Assembly: GCA_021199235.1 (NCBI GenBank)
Contig: JAJQIL010000066.1
Span: forward strand, 1 to 48,707
DNA length: 48,707 nt
Origin: Lachnospiraceae bacterium
GTDB taxonomy: Bacteria; Bacillota; Clostridia; Lachnospirales; Lachnospiraceae
Direction of reading: 5' to 3'
The notes under the pieces are model-generated. The model was not told the origin of the DNA. It was given only the letters and a program-made list of their open reading frames with translations, and searched no databases. The position numbers were made by a program, and so were the translations under genes. Below are positions 32,849-40,831 of the stretch, piece by piece (position 1 is the first letter of the stretch; every line of letters begins with the position of its first letter).

Positions 32849-33766
32849 ATGCAGATTACCGAGTTGTTCCCATCCTCCCTGGAAATTGCCCTGATGGATT
32901 ATTCTGACGGTACAATTTCTGATTTCATGCCGGATTTCTATACTTCTCTGCCCGATCTTCAGAGTCACCTGCTCTACCCCTGCGCAGGCGGTCTGCGCAC
33001 GTTAAACCGGCCGGATTCGTTCGCTTTTCAGGATGTGAACAGCTATCTTTTGCTGTATACCGTAAATGGTGAAGGAATGGTTCAGGCCGAAGGAGATCAG
33101 GACTCCCTCTCTGAAGGCAGCCTGCTTTTATGGGATTGTCAGGATTATCTCCGGCTCCGCCCGATCACCGCCAAATGGAGCGTCCGGCTCGTATTTTTCT
33201 CCGGAGAATCCACTCCTGCCTATTATGAAGAAATCTGTAAGATCAATTTCCCGGTGTTCTCTTATCCGGAGGGCACACAGGTAGCCGACAATATCCGGCG
33301 GCTGACTGAGCTTGGACTGCAGACCTCTCCGCACCATGCGTTTGAGGAAAACCGTCTTCTGACGGATATCCTCTCTGATCTGCTCCTCAATCTCTACGGA
33401 AAACAGACAATCGTAAAAGCTGCCCCTCCATATCTTGTAAAAATCAAGGATCTGTTCGACACCGAATATCAGAAAGAACATTCCGTGACAAAACTTGCGG
33501 CAGCCTTTTCTGTAAGCCGATATCGGCTCTGCCGGGAATTCGCGCAGTATTACGGCCTGACGCCGGTGAAATACCTGAACAGCGTCCGTCTGGAGCATGC
33601 ACGCATCCTGCTTGAAACAACGAATCTGCGTATCCACGAGGTAGCATCTGAAGTAGGCATCGACAGCGTCACACACTTCATCAATCTTTTTAAGGGCGCC
33701 ATCGGCATGACACCGGCAGCATACCGGGAAGGATACCGTTCTTTCCGGGAAATCGACTTCAAATAA
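32849..33766 (+). CDS. AraC-family transcriptional regulator with N-terminal cupin-like domain
   Basis: A 305-residue regulator. The N-terminal ~170 residues fit the AraC-type effector-binding cupin (SYLLLYTVNGEGMVQAEGD, EGSLLLWDCQDYLRLRP). The C-terminal ~100 residues hold two helix-turn-helix units: SVTKLAAAFSVSRYRLCREF and IHEVASEVGIDSVTHFINLFK (in part) followed by GMTPAAYR. ATG 32849 follows GGAGA; upstream in-frame starts would read through a strong hairpin. Target and effector are unknown. The gene is divergent from pepP but a link is doubtful because the gap is filled by repeats. Confidence 0.88.
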   Translation: MQITELFPSSLEIALMDYSDGTISDFMPDFYTSLPDLQSHLLYPCAGGLRTLNRPDSFAFQDVNSYLLLYTVNGEGMVQAEGDQDSLSEGSLLLWDCQDYLRLRPITAKWSVRLVFFSGESTPAYYEEICKINFPVFSYPEGTQVADNIRRLTELGLQTSPHHAFEENRLLTDILSDLLLNLYGKQTIVKAAPPYLVKIKDLFDTEYQKEHSVTKLAAAFSVSRYRLCREFAQYYGLTPVKYLNSVRLEHARILLETTNLRIHEVASEVGIDSVTHFINLFKGAIGMTPAAYREGYRSFREIDFK

Positions 33767-33784
33767 AATAAATCATAAAAAGAA

Positions 33785-33830
33785 AAGGCAGGGCACTCAG
33801 GATACAATCCAAATCCCCCGCCTTAATCTT
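33785..33830. terminator. Weak bidirectional terminator between the AraC gene and glgA
   Basis: AAGGC-A-GGG (33785-33793) can pair with CCCCCGCCTT (33815-33824), flanked by A-rich sequence on the left and a T-rich stretch on the right. It separates convergent genes. The stem is interrupted and the call is modest. Confidence 0.4.
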
Positions 33831-33940
33831 TTCGCAGCTGTTCAATACTTTCACAGTTACATTCTTTCATAACCGCCCGATACAAATGCCAACCGGCACT
33901 TTTCCGGCCCTGGTCTCTCTGTGCGGCACCATTTTCAACA

Positions 33941-35386
33941 TCAGAACCCAAGAAGCCAGTTGTACATCTCCTCATATTTTCTCGCAGAGCTGTACCACGA
34001 GAAATCCACCGCCATGCCGCGGTCAATCATCTTGTTCCACTCGCGCTTCTTATTATGATACAGCCCCATCGCGCGCTGGATTGTGAAATACATCTCATGC
34101 GCGTTATAATTTGCGAAGCTGAATCCGGTACCTGTGCTCTCATACTCATTGTACGGCTCTACCGTATCCTTCAGGCCGCCTGTCTCGCGCACGATCGGCA
34201 CCGTGCCATAGCGAAGACTGATGATCTGAGACAGACCGCAGGGCTCAAAGAGCGACGGCATCAGGAACGCGTCGCAGGCCGCGTAAATCTTGTGTGAGAG
34301 CGCCTCGGAATAGAAAATATTCGCGGACACCTTGCCCTGATATTTCCATGCGAAATGACGGAACATATTCTCATACTTCTCTTCGCCTGTACCAAGCACG
34401 ACAATCTGAAGGTCATTCTGGCACATCTCATCCATCATATGCGCGATCAGGTCAAAGCCCTTCTGATCGGTAAGCCGGGAAACAATCCCGATCATAAACG
34501 CGGAATCATTTTGCTGCAGCCCCAGCTCGCGCTGCAGCGCCCTCTTATTTTTTATCTTTTCCTTGCGGAAATTCTTAGCTGTAAAATGATGCTCGATCAG
34601 AGGATCCGTCTCCGGGTTCCACACATCGTAATCTATACCATTTACAATGCCGCGCAGATCATTCGCACGCGCCCGCATCAGTCCGTCGAGACGCTCGCCA
34701 TAGAATGGCTGTTTGATCTCCTCCGCATAGGTATCGCTCACCGTCGTGATCGCGTCCGCGTAGACAATGCCGCCCTTCAGATAGTTCGCATCACCATACG
34801 CCTCCAGCTTATCCGGAGTAAAATAGTATGCCGGAAGTCCTGTAATATCACGCACGGTCTTCACGTCCCAGACACCCTGGAACTTCAGATTGTGAATCGT
34901 GATCACCGACTTGATCCCGCGGTAAAAATCGCCATCCTGGAAACGGTCTTTGAGCATAACCGGAATCAGACCGGTCTGCCAGTCATGGCAATGGATAATG
35001 TCCGGCCGGAAGCCAATCGACGGAAGTGCAGAGAGCGCCGCCTTTGAGAAAAACGCGAACTTCTCGATGTCCTGATAGATATTCCCATAGGGCTTCGCTC
35101 CTGAGAAGTAGTATTCATTATCGATGAAATAAAAATGAACACCGTCCAGTTCCATATGCAGGATACCCACATACTGCGATCTCCAGGACAGATTCATATA
35201 AAAATGTGTGACATATTCCAGCTTATTCTTCCATTCTTCCGCCATGCACTGATACTTCGGGAGAATCACACGGCAATCAAACTCTTCTTTATTGAAGCAC
35301 TTGGGAAGGGAGCCGGCAACATCCGCGAGACCGCCTGTTTTGATAAACGGTGTCGCCTCAGACGTAACAAACAAAATATTCTTCAT
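33941..35386 (-). CDS. glgA: Glycogen synthase, ADP-glucose type (GT5)
   Basis: A 481-residue glucosyltransferase that extends alpha-1,4-glucan using ADP-glucose. The N-terminal KTGGLADV motif (Lys16) binds ADP-glucose; HDWQTGL, TTVSDTYAEEI and the C-terminal SRLTDQKGFDL and FEPCGLSQIISLRYGTVPIV complete the GT-B active site. ATG 35386 follows GGAGGG; an upstream TTG is less likely. It lies 61 nt after a small coiled-coil gene and so probably shares its promoter. Together with glgB at 36754 it marks glycogen storage; glgC, glgD and glgP are not in the window. Confidence 0.95.
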   Translation of the reverse strand: MKNILFVTSEATPFIKTGGLADVAGSLPKCFNKEEFDCRVILPKYQCMAEEWKNKLEYVTHFYMNLSWRSQYVGILHMELDGVHFYFIDNEYYFSGAKPYGNIYQDIEKFAFFSKAALSALPSIGFRPDIIHCHDWQTGLIPVMLKDRFQDGDFYRGIKSVITIHNLKFQGVWDVKTVRDITGLPAYYFTPDKLEAYGDANYLKGGIVYADAITTVSDTYAEEIKQPFYGERLDGLMRARANDLRGIVNGIDYDVWNPETDPLIEHHFTAKNFRKEKIKNKRALQRELGLQQNDSAFMIGIVSRLTDQKGFDLIAHMMDEMCQNDLQIVVLGTGEEKYENMFRHFAWKYQGKVSANIFYSEALSHKIYAACDAFLMPSLFEPCGLSQIISLRYGTVPIVRETGGLKDTVEPYNEYESTGTGFSFANYNAHEMYFTIQRAMGLYHNKKREWNKMIDRGMAVDFSWYSSARKYEEMYNWLLGF

Positions 35387-35447
35387 AAATAAACCCTCCA
35401 ACAGGTCAGAACTATGCTGCCTCGTATCTTTGGTCAGCTTCCCTCAG

Positions 35448-35705
35448 TCAATTTTTATCTTCAACCATCGTTTTCAGTTCACTGACTGAAATATTCTTTT
35501 CTTTCATGATCATCATAAGTTCTTTGAGCTGTGCTTCTTCCTCAGCTTTCTTTTCCGCTGCCACAAGCTCTTCCAGTTCTTTCTGAAGCTCTTCTTTCTG
35601 GTCCTGAAGACCGGCTATCTTATTCGCATAACCATTAATCTTCTCATCGATCAGGTCAATTTTAGCCGCAATCACTTCAGTTTTAGATCTTCTTTCACGC
35701 GCCAC
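35448..35705 (-). CDS. Small coiled-coil protein upstream of glgA, function unknown
   Basis: An 85-residue, highly charged protein. A basic N-terminus (MARERRSKTEVIAAKI) leads into a Glu/Lys/Leu-rich heptad pattern over about residues 14-62, then a short conserved-looking end KELMMIMKEKNISVSELKTMV. It has no Cys and no membrane segment. The start is GTG, with AAGGAGG 8 nt upstream, a near-perfect promoter and a leader hairpin, so expression is well supported. Cotranscription with glgA suggests a role around glycogen synthase, but I recognise no family and infer no activity. Confidence 0.8.
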   Translation of the reverse strand: MARERRSKTEVIAAKIDLIDEKINGYANKIAGLQDQKEELQKELEELVAAEKKAEEEAQLKELMMIMKEKNISVSELKTMVEDKN

Positions 35706-35739
35706 AGGTACGTCCTCCTTAAATATTGTTATTTAGATA

Positions 35740-35816
35740 ACGGTGTGCCGAAGTCCGTCTGCACACCGTCAGAAACTATCACTTAAAATTATAGGGCAAA
35801 AGAGGGAAAATGTAAA
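35740..35816 (-). promoter_or_regulatory. Promoter and leader hairpin of the coiled-coil/glgA unit
   Basis: Minus strand TTTACA (35816-35811), 17 bp, TATAAT (35793-35788). The leader then holds a perfect 9-bp stem GCACACCGT/ACGGTGTGC (35740-35748 with 35761-35769) upstream of the AAGGAGG site. Confidence 0.75.
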
Positions 35817-35837
35817 GACACGATTAAAATAAAAAAT

Positions 35838-35865
35838 AAAAAGCCTTACATATGCAAGGCTTTTT
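35838..35865. terminator. Terminator of the tRNA gene
   Basis: AAAAAGCCTT (35838-35847) pairs with AAGGCTTTTT (35856-35865). On the minus strand the stem is followed by a T-rich tract, ending the tRNA transcript; it is also symmetric enough to work on the plus strand. Confidence 0.85.
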
Positions 35866-35870
35866 CATTC

Positions 35871-35943
<73 letters not shown>

Positions 35944-35982
35944 ATTTCATATTCTTTGCGGTCATTTCGAACCGACTTCGCT

Positions 35983-36011
35983 ATTATATAAAACTTCTGC
36001 GGATTTGGCAA
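35983..36011 (-). promoter_or_regulatory. Promoter of the tRNA-Thr gene
   Basis: Minus strand TTGCCA (36011-36006), 17 bp, TATAAT (35988-35983), about 40 nt before the mature 5' end. Next to it, ACTTTTTAAGAGC occurs twice in tandem (36034-36059). Confidence 0.8.
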
Positions 36012-36095
36012 GTGTTTTTTTTGATTTCGTAAAACTTTTTAAGAGCACTTTTTAAGAGCACCTTAATACAGGCTTTTGGAGTTCATCAACCTCTG

Positions 36096-36641
36096 CTACT
36101 TAATAAACTGCCCGATCGCCTTATTCAGCTCATCAATTTCCTTCATATCACCGGACTGGATTGCGTCCACAAGGCAGTGCTCAATATGATCCTGCAGGAT
36201 AATCTTGCCGGTGTTGTTGATCGCGGATTTCACTGCGGATAGCTGGATCAATACCTCACTGCAGTCGCGTCCGTCCTCCACCATGCGCTTAACGGATTCC
36301 AGATGGCCGATTGCACGCGAAAGACGGTTGAGGACCGCCTTAGTGTTCTCATGTGTGTGCGTATGACCGTGAGCTGAAGCGTTTTCCCCGGCAGTATGTG
36401 TATGGTCATGAGCCGTCACTTCGTCTCCGGCGGAGTGCCAATGAGCATGTACGGCTGTTCCGTCCCCGGCGGTATGTGTATCGTCATGGGTCTCATGAGA
36501 ATGCTCTACGATAGTCCCGTCAGGCAGGGTATGGGTATGCGTATGTGTATGAGTGTGCTCCGTCTCCTGCGCTTTTGCCTTGTTTACGGGAGTCAGATCC
36601 GGTGTTATACTCTGCTCTTTTCTGAGATTTTCGTTATCCAC
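36096..36641 (-). CDS. CsoR/RcnR-family metal-sensing repressor with a His-rich N-terminal extension
   Basis: A 181-residue protein. The C-terminal ~82 residues (NTKAVLNRLSRAIGHLESVKRM onward, in part) are an all-helical CsoR-type (DUF156) repressor. Cys127, His152 and Cys156 (GRDCSEV, QDHIEHC) match the C-H-C Cu(I) triad spacing of CsoR (25 and 4 residues). CsoR proteins are usually 85-120 residues; here residues ~29-98 add about 19 His in HT/HTH/HAH runs with intervening TAGD/TAGE segments, a probable metal buffer. The GTG start follows GGAGG. A CGGGTA/TACCCG inverted repeat lies 20 nt upstream. No copper ATPase is adjacent; the nearest metal pump is at 615-2483, so the target is open. Confidence 0.88.
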   Translation of the reverse strand: MDNENLRKEQSITPDLTPVNKAKAQETEHTHTHTHTHTLPDGTIVEHSHETHDDTHTAGDGTAVHAHWHSAGDEVTAHDHTHTAGENASAHGHTHTHENTKAVLNRLSRAIGHLESVKRMVEDGRDCSEVLIQLSAVKSAINNTGKIILQDHIEHCLVDAIQSGDMKEIDELNKAIGQFIK

Positions 36642-36661
36642 TTAACGTCCTCCATATCGAC

Positions 36662-36681
36662 CGGGTAACTCTAAATACCCG
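36662..36681 (-). promoter_or_regulatory. Candidate operator of the CsoR-like gene
   Basis: Perfect inverted repeat CGGGTA (36662-36667), 8 bp, TACCCG (36676-36681), just upstream of the GTG start. CsoR-family sites are often G/C tracts flanked by TA in this form (TACCC...GGGTA). Autoregulation is inferred. Confidence 0.5.
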
Positions 36682-36709
36682 AATATTTTTCTTTCATATC
36701 CGCTTTTTT

Positions 36710-36741
36710 CAGGTACCTCACCTGAAAGGGCGAGGTACCTG
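36710..36741 (-). repeat. Perfect 10-bp inverted repeat between glgB and the CsoR-like gene
   Basis: CAGGTACCTC (36710-36719) and GAGGTACCTG (36732-36741) with a 12-bp spacer. Plus-strand T bases lie on its left side, but there is no T tract after it in the glgB direction, so it is not a standard glgB terminator. It may be an operator or an mRNA hairpin. Confidence 0.6.
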
Positions 36742-36753
36742 CGTACGGAGTTC

Positions 36754-39423
36754 TCATTTTTTATTTGATTTAGCCGTATTCTTTTTCTTTGCTACAGGCT
36801 TTGCTTTTTTCGTGGAACCGTTTTTCTGCTCTGCTTCCGTTTTTTTATCAGCGGCAGTTTTTACAGCAGTCTTCGTTCCCGCTTTTTTCTTCGTCGTATC
36901 CTCTTTTACAGCAGTCTTCGCTCCTGCTTTTTTCTTCGTCGTGTCCTCTTTTGCTGCAGCCTTCAGATCCACGGATTTCTTTTTAACTTCCACTTTCTCA
37001 CATTTAAATACAGCAATTCCCATCGGCGGCATCTGGATCTCGATCGAGTTCTCCCGGTCATCACAGGATACCGGCTTTGACGCCTTCACACGCGGGTTGA
37101 CCTTACCGGAACCGCCGAATTCTGCGTTGTCGCTGTTGAAGATTTCCTTATATTTTCCTTCATACGGAACGCCAATACGGTACTTTTCATAAGCAAGCGG
37201 TGAAAAGTTGCATACGATCAGAAGCTCTTCCGATGCCTGAGCGATACCTGCAGATTCTCTGCTTTCGGCATGTGCAGCATCCCCGACCGGCTCACCGTCA
37301 CGGCGCAGGAAAACGAGCGTGTTTTCATTTGCAGAGATACTGTCGACCCATTCGAAACCATCCGGATCGTAATCCTTCCGATACAGAGCCGGGTGTGAGC
37401 GGTACAGGCCAAGCAGAGCCTGCATACAGGCTTTCATCTGCTGATGCTCTTCTTTTTCAAGCAGTTCCCATGGAAAACCCTTCCGGCAGTTCCATTCTCC
37501 CGGGACGCCCACATCTTCTCCCATGAACAAATGCTTTTTACCCGGATGGGCGACCATAAATCCATATGCCGCGCGAAGATTGGCGAATTTCATCTTCGGC
37601 TTGCCCGGCATCTTGCTGTACATGGAACCCTGTCCATTTACAACATTATCGTGAGAAAATCCAACAATATAATCCTCGCTGTAAGCGTAGACCATGCTGA
37701 GGGTCAGTTCATCATGGTGGCGGGAGCGAAAATACGGATCCAGCTGCATATAGTCAATGACATCATGCGTCCATCCCGTATTCCATTTGTAATCGAATCC
37801 AAGACCGCCGTCTTCGACCGGAACGGTCAGCTTCGGCCATGTGGAGGAATCCTCCGCAATCAGGATCGCGCCGTCTTTCGGCTTTTTGAAAATAGAGTTC
37901 AGGTGTTTGAAAAACTCGATTGCTTCCAGATTTTCATTGCCGCCATACAGATTCGGCACCCATTCTCCAGGTCTGCGGTCGTAATCCGCATACAGCATGG
38001 AAGCCACAGAATCTATCCGCAGTCCATCTGCATGATATACTTCTTTCCAGAATAAGGCATTCGCGATCAGGAAATTGGATACCTCCGGGCGGCCGTAATT
38101 ATATAGCAGCGTATTGTGCTTCGGATGCACGCCCTTTCGCGGATCCATATGCTCATAAAGGAAAGTCCCGTCAAAGGCAGCAAGTCCATGCGTGTCGCGC
38201 GGAAACTGGGACGGTACCCAGTCCAGGATCACACCGATTCCCTCTCCATGCATATAATTCATAAAATACATGAAGTCTTCGGGAGTGCCAAACCGCGCGG
38301 TCGGCGCGTAGTATCCGGTCACCTCATAACCCAGCGACTCATCGGAAACATGTTCCATCACCGGCATCAGCTCGATATGCGTATAGCCCAGTTCTTTCGC
38401 GTAAGCCGCAACCTTCGGAGCAAGCTCACGGTAATTGCAGAATTCCGAGGCAACTTCTTCCCCATTTTTTTGTACGTTATCCTGCCCGGCTGCGTCCTTT
38501 CCGGATTCGGCATTCTGCTCAGATGCCGTGCTCTCGCCGGATTCCGCATCCTGCTCTGGTGCCGTGCTTTCGCCGGATTCCGCAATCTTCCCTAGTGTTG
38601 TGCTTTTGCCGAATGATGAATTCTGCTCAGATGCAGGCCGGGCGAATGTCGCAAGATTCACTTCAAGTACCGCCATCGGCGCATCCTTTGTCTGCTTTGC
38701 GCCGCGCAGACAGAGCCATTCCGTATCCGTCCAGGTAAACTGATCCAGATCCGCCACGACAGAAGCGGTTCCCGGGCGAAGTTCAGAAGCATTTGCGTAC
38801 GGATCGGCCTTTAAATAAGTCAGGCCGCCTTTTGCCTTAATCTCATATTTATAAAGAGCACCCACGGAAATACCGGGCACAAACAATTCAAAAATACCGG
38901 AGTCCCAAAGCCGACGCATCGGATACATACGGCCATCCCAGCGGTTAAAATCACCGACAACGCTGACTCGCATTGCGCAGGGCGCCCAAACAGCAAAATA
39001 AACGCCGTCCACACCGTCGACATTCATCGGATGTGCACCGAGTTTCTCATAAATATCATAAGAAATGCCCGCATTAAACTTTCTGGTCTCCGCCTCGGTC
39101 AGCAGTGGCTCATAGGAATACGGATCTCCATATATAACCTCATCTCCATCCTCATAAACGACTCGATACGTATAGGATGGTGTGGTCTTCCCTTTCAGCA
39201 GCACCGCAAAGTAGCCTGCTTCATCCTCCTGCACCATTTCCAGCGGTTCCTTTTTGCCTTCCGCCAGGACATATACTTCCTTTGCATCCGGGAAAAACGC
39301 CAGAAACAGGATTCCATCGTCCGTAAGATGCGCTCCAAGATACTGATGCGGATTGTCCTCCTCGGAGTATACAAGTGCCTCAATTCCTGCCCAGTCCATA
39401 AGATCGTACAGTTTTTCGTTCAT
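36754..39423 (-). CDS. glgB: 1,4-alpha-glucan branching enzyme with internal repeat insert and Lys-rich tail
   Basis: An 889-residue GH13 enzyme, far above the usual 630-740. N-terminal CBM48 (~20-240), then the catalytic barrel with nucleophile Asp471 (GLRIDSV), acid/base Glu524 (IAEDSS) and Asp592 (SHDNV). Two additions stand out. Residues ~262-325, just after the first barrel strand region (MAVLEVNLATF), hold an acidic insert with an imperfect 12-residue repeat around ESGESTAxEQ. Residues ~810-889 are a Lys/Ala/Thr tail with a 15-residue repeat (KEDTTKKKAGAKTAV), like a histone H1 tail. The core should be active; the tail may bind polyanions. AGGAGG precedes the ATG; the promoter carries a perfect operator. 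Confidence 0.93.
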   Translation of the reverse strand: MNEKLYDLMDWAGIEALVYSEEDNPHQYLGAHLTDDGILFLAFFPDAKEVYVLAEGKKEPLEMVQEDEAGYFAVLLKGKTTPSYTYRVVYEDGDEVIYGDPYSYEPLLTEAETRKFNAGISYDIYEKLGAHPMNVDGVDGVYFAVWAPCAMRVSVVGDFNRWDGRMYPMRRLWDSGIFELFVPGISVGALYKYEIKAKGGLTYLKADPYANASELRPGTASVVADLDQFTWTDTEWLCLRGAKQTKDAPMAVLEVNLATFARPASEQNSSFGKSTTLGKIAESGESTAPEQDAESGESTASEQNAESGKDAAGQDNVQKNGEEVASEFCNYRELAPKVAAYAKELGYTHIELMPVMEHVSDESLGYEVTGYYAPTARFGTPEDFMYFMNYMHGEGIGVILDWVPSQFPRDTHGLAAFDGTFLYEHMDPRKGVHPKHNTLLYNYGRPEVSNFLIANALFWKEVYHADGLRIDSVASMLYADYDRRPGEWVPNLYGGNENLEAIEFFKHLNSIFKKPKDGAILIAEDSSTWPKLTVPVEDGGLGFDYKWNTGWTHDVIDYMQLDPYFRSRHHDELTLSMVYAYSEDYIVGFSHDNVVNGQGSMYSKMPGKPKMKFANLRAAYGFMVAHPGKKHLFMGEDVGVPGEWNCRKGFPWELLEKEEHQQMKACMQALLGLYRSHPALYRKDYDPDGFEWVDSISANENTLVFLRRDGEPVGDAAHAESRESAGIAQASEELLIVCNFSPLAYEKYRIGVPYEGKYKEIFNSDNAEFGGSGKVNPRVKASKPVSCDDRENSIEIQMPPMGIAVFKCEKVEVKKKSVDLKAAAKEDTTKKKAGAKTAVKEDTTKKKAGTKTAVKTAADKKTEAEQKNGSTKKAKPVAKKKNTAKSNKK

Positions 39424-39442
39424 GAGAATTCCTCCTTAACAG

Positions 39443-39475
39443 GTCCTGTATAGTCCTTATACAGGACACAGGCAA
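39443..39475 (-). promoter_or_regulatory. glgB promoter overlapped by a perfect operator
   Basis: Minus strand TTGCCT (39475-39470), 17 bp, TATACA (39452-39447). The inverted repeat GTCCTGTATA-GTCCT-TATACAGGAC (39443-39467) has perfect 10-bp arms and covers the -10 and most of the spacer, so a bound dimer would block polymerase. It would also form a hairpin if transcribed from upstream. Confidence 0.7.
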
Positions 39476-39568
39476 TGTCCCGCTCCCCAATGGAAATCGT
39501 GGACGGTGCCGCGCCATAACAAAGCAGTATTCATGCGCGGCTCTCTTTAACTTGTCCCACAGGTTTTT

Positions 39569-40810
39569 CTACCGCTCGAAAAGATGCAGAAACAGTCCGC
39601 TGCGCAGCTTCGGTTCAAACCAGGTCGACTTCGGCGGCATCAGAAGTCCTGCGTCCGCAACCGCGAACAGCTCCGCGATCGATGTCGGATACATCGCAAA
39701 CGCCACGGACCAGCCGTCTTCATGCACACGGCGTTCCAGCTCGTTCAGGCCCCGGATCCCGCCGACAAAATCAATTCTGCGGTTCCGTTTGGGATCCTGT
39801 ATATCCAGAATCGGCCCGATCAGATGATTCTGCAGGATGGATACGTCCAGACCTTCAATCGGGTCTTTGGTGCAAAACTGTTCTTTTACCTTTAAATCAA
39901 ACCACTTTGAGTCAAGATACATCGTCATGGAGCCCTTTTGCTCCGGTTTTCTTCTCTCGCTCATGGGTGTGATTTCAAACACTTCACCCGCCCGCTCCAG
40001 AAATTCTGAAACAGACAGACCATTCAGATCCTTTATCACACGGTTGTAATCCATGATCAGCAGCTCGTCATCCGGAAACAGCACGGAAAGGAAATAATTA
40101 AACTCCTCCGTCCCATCATAATCCGGATGCTCCGCCCTGCGCTGCAGTCCGACACGAACCGCAGACGCGGCACGGTGATGTCCATCCGCAATATAGATCC
40201 TGTCAATCGCAGCGAAAGCCTCACAGATTTCCAGAATATCCGCGGTGTCGTCCACACGCCAGCCCCGATGCCCAATCCCATCTTCCGATACAAAATCAAA
40301 GATCGGAGGCTGTTTTTTCGTTTTCGCGATCACGCATGCCACCCGCTCATCGCGGTGATAAGCCAGAAAGATCGGCCCGGTCTGCGCGCTGCAGCTGTCC
40401 ACATGATGAACCCTGTCTTCTTCCTTGTCCGCACGGGTGTTTTCATGCTTCTTAATGACATTATGAATATAATCATCAATCGAAGCGCAGGCTACCAGCC
40501 CGGTCTGACTCCTCCCATTCATTGTCAGCTCGTAAATATAGTAATTCTTTTCCTCATCCTGTACAAAGACGCCTTCCGCAATCTCAGAGCGCAGCATTTC
40601 ATCCGCTTTCGCGTAGACTTCCGGTGCGTACATATCCTGCGAGGAATCAAACTGTGTCTCCGGCCGGTCGATATTTAAGAAAGAAAGGCGATCCTTTGCC
40701 GCTGCCACGGCTGCCTCTTCCCTGCTGTAAACATCATAGGGAAGCGCCGCTACGCGGGATACCACTTCTTTTGCCGGAAGCACTCCGTAAAATGGAACGA
40801 TTTCTGCCAT
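39569..40810 (-). CDS. DUF1015-family protein in the serine biosynthesis cluster
   Basis: A 413-residue soluble protein of the DUF1015 family, start M-A-E-I-V-P-F typical. Conserved marks: VAALPYDVYSREEA, SFLNIDRPE, KKHENTRADKEEDR (~120-133), the motif IADGHHRAASA (Asp209-Arg213) and MDYNRVIKDL. The DGHHR motif resembles the ParB/Srx-fold active-site motif of SerK-type serine kinases. It follows serA by ~20 nt and serC is upstream, so a serine- or phosphoserine-related reaction is a fair inference; no serB phosphatase is in the window. ATG 40810 follows GGGAG; two earlier starts are possible. Confidence 0.85.
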   Translation of the reverse strand: MAEIVPFYGVLPAKEVVSRVAALPYDVYSREEAAVAAAKDRLSFLNIDRPETQFDSSQDMYAPEVYAKADEMLRSEIAEGVFVQDEEKNYYIYELTMNGRSQTGLVACASIDDYIHNVIKKHENTRADKEEDRVHHVDSCSAQTGPIFLAYHRDERVACVIAKTKKQPPIFDFVSEDGIGHRGWRVDDTADILEICEAFAAIDRIYIADGHHRAASAVRVGLQRRAEHPDYDGTEEFNYFLSVLFPDDELLIMDYNRVIKDLNGLSVSEFLERAGEVFEITPMSERRKPEQKGSMTMYLDSKWFDLKVKEQFCTKDPIEGLDVSILQNHLIGPILDIQDPKRNRRIDFVGGIRGLNELERRVHEDGWSVAFAMYPTSIAELFAVADAGLLMPPKSTWFEPKLRSGLFLHLFER

Positions 40811-40831
40811 AACCTGTTCTCCCATCACTGT

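Noticed and set aside
33823-34026. 67-codon minus-strand ORF at the glgA 3' end
   Set aside because: It overlaps the glgA C-terminus in another frame and crosses the intergenic terminator; no ribosome site or family is seen.
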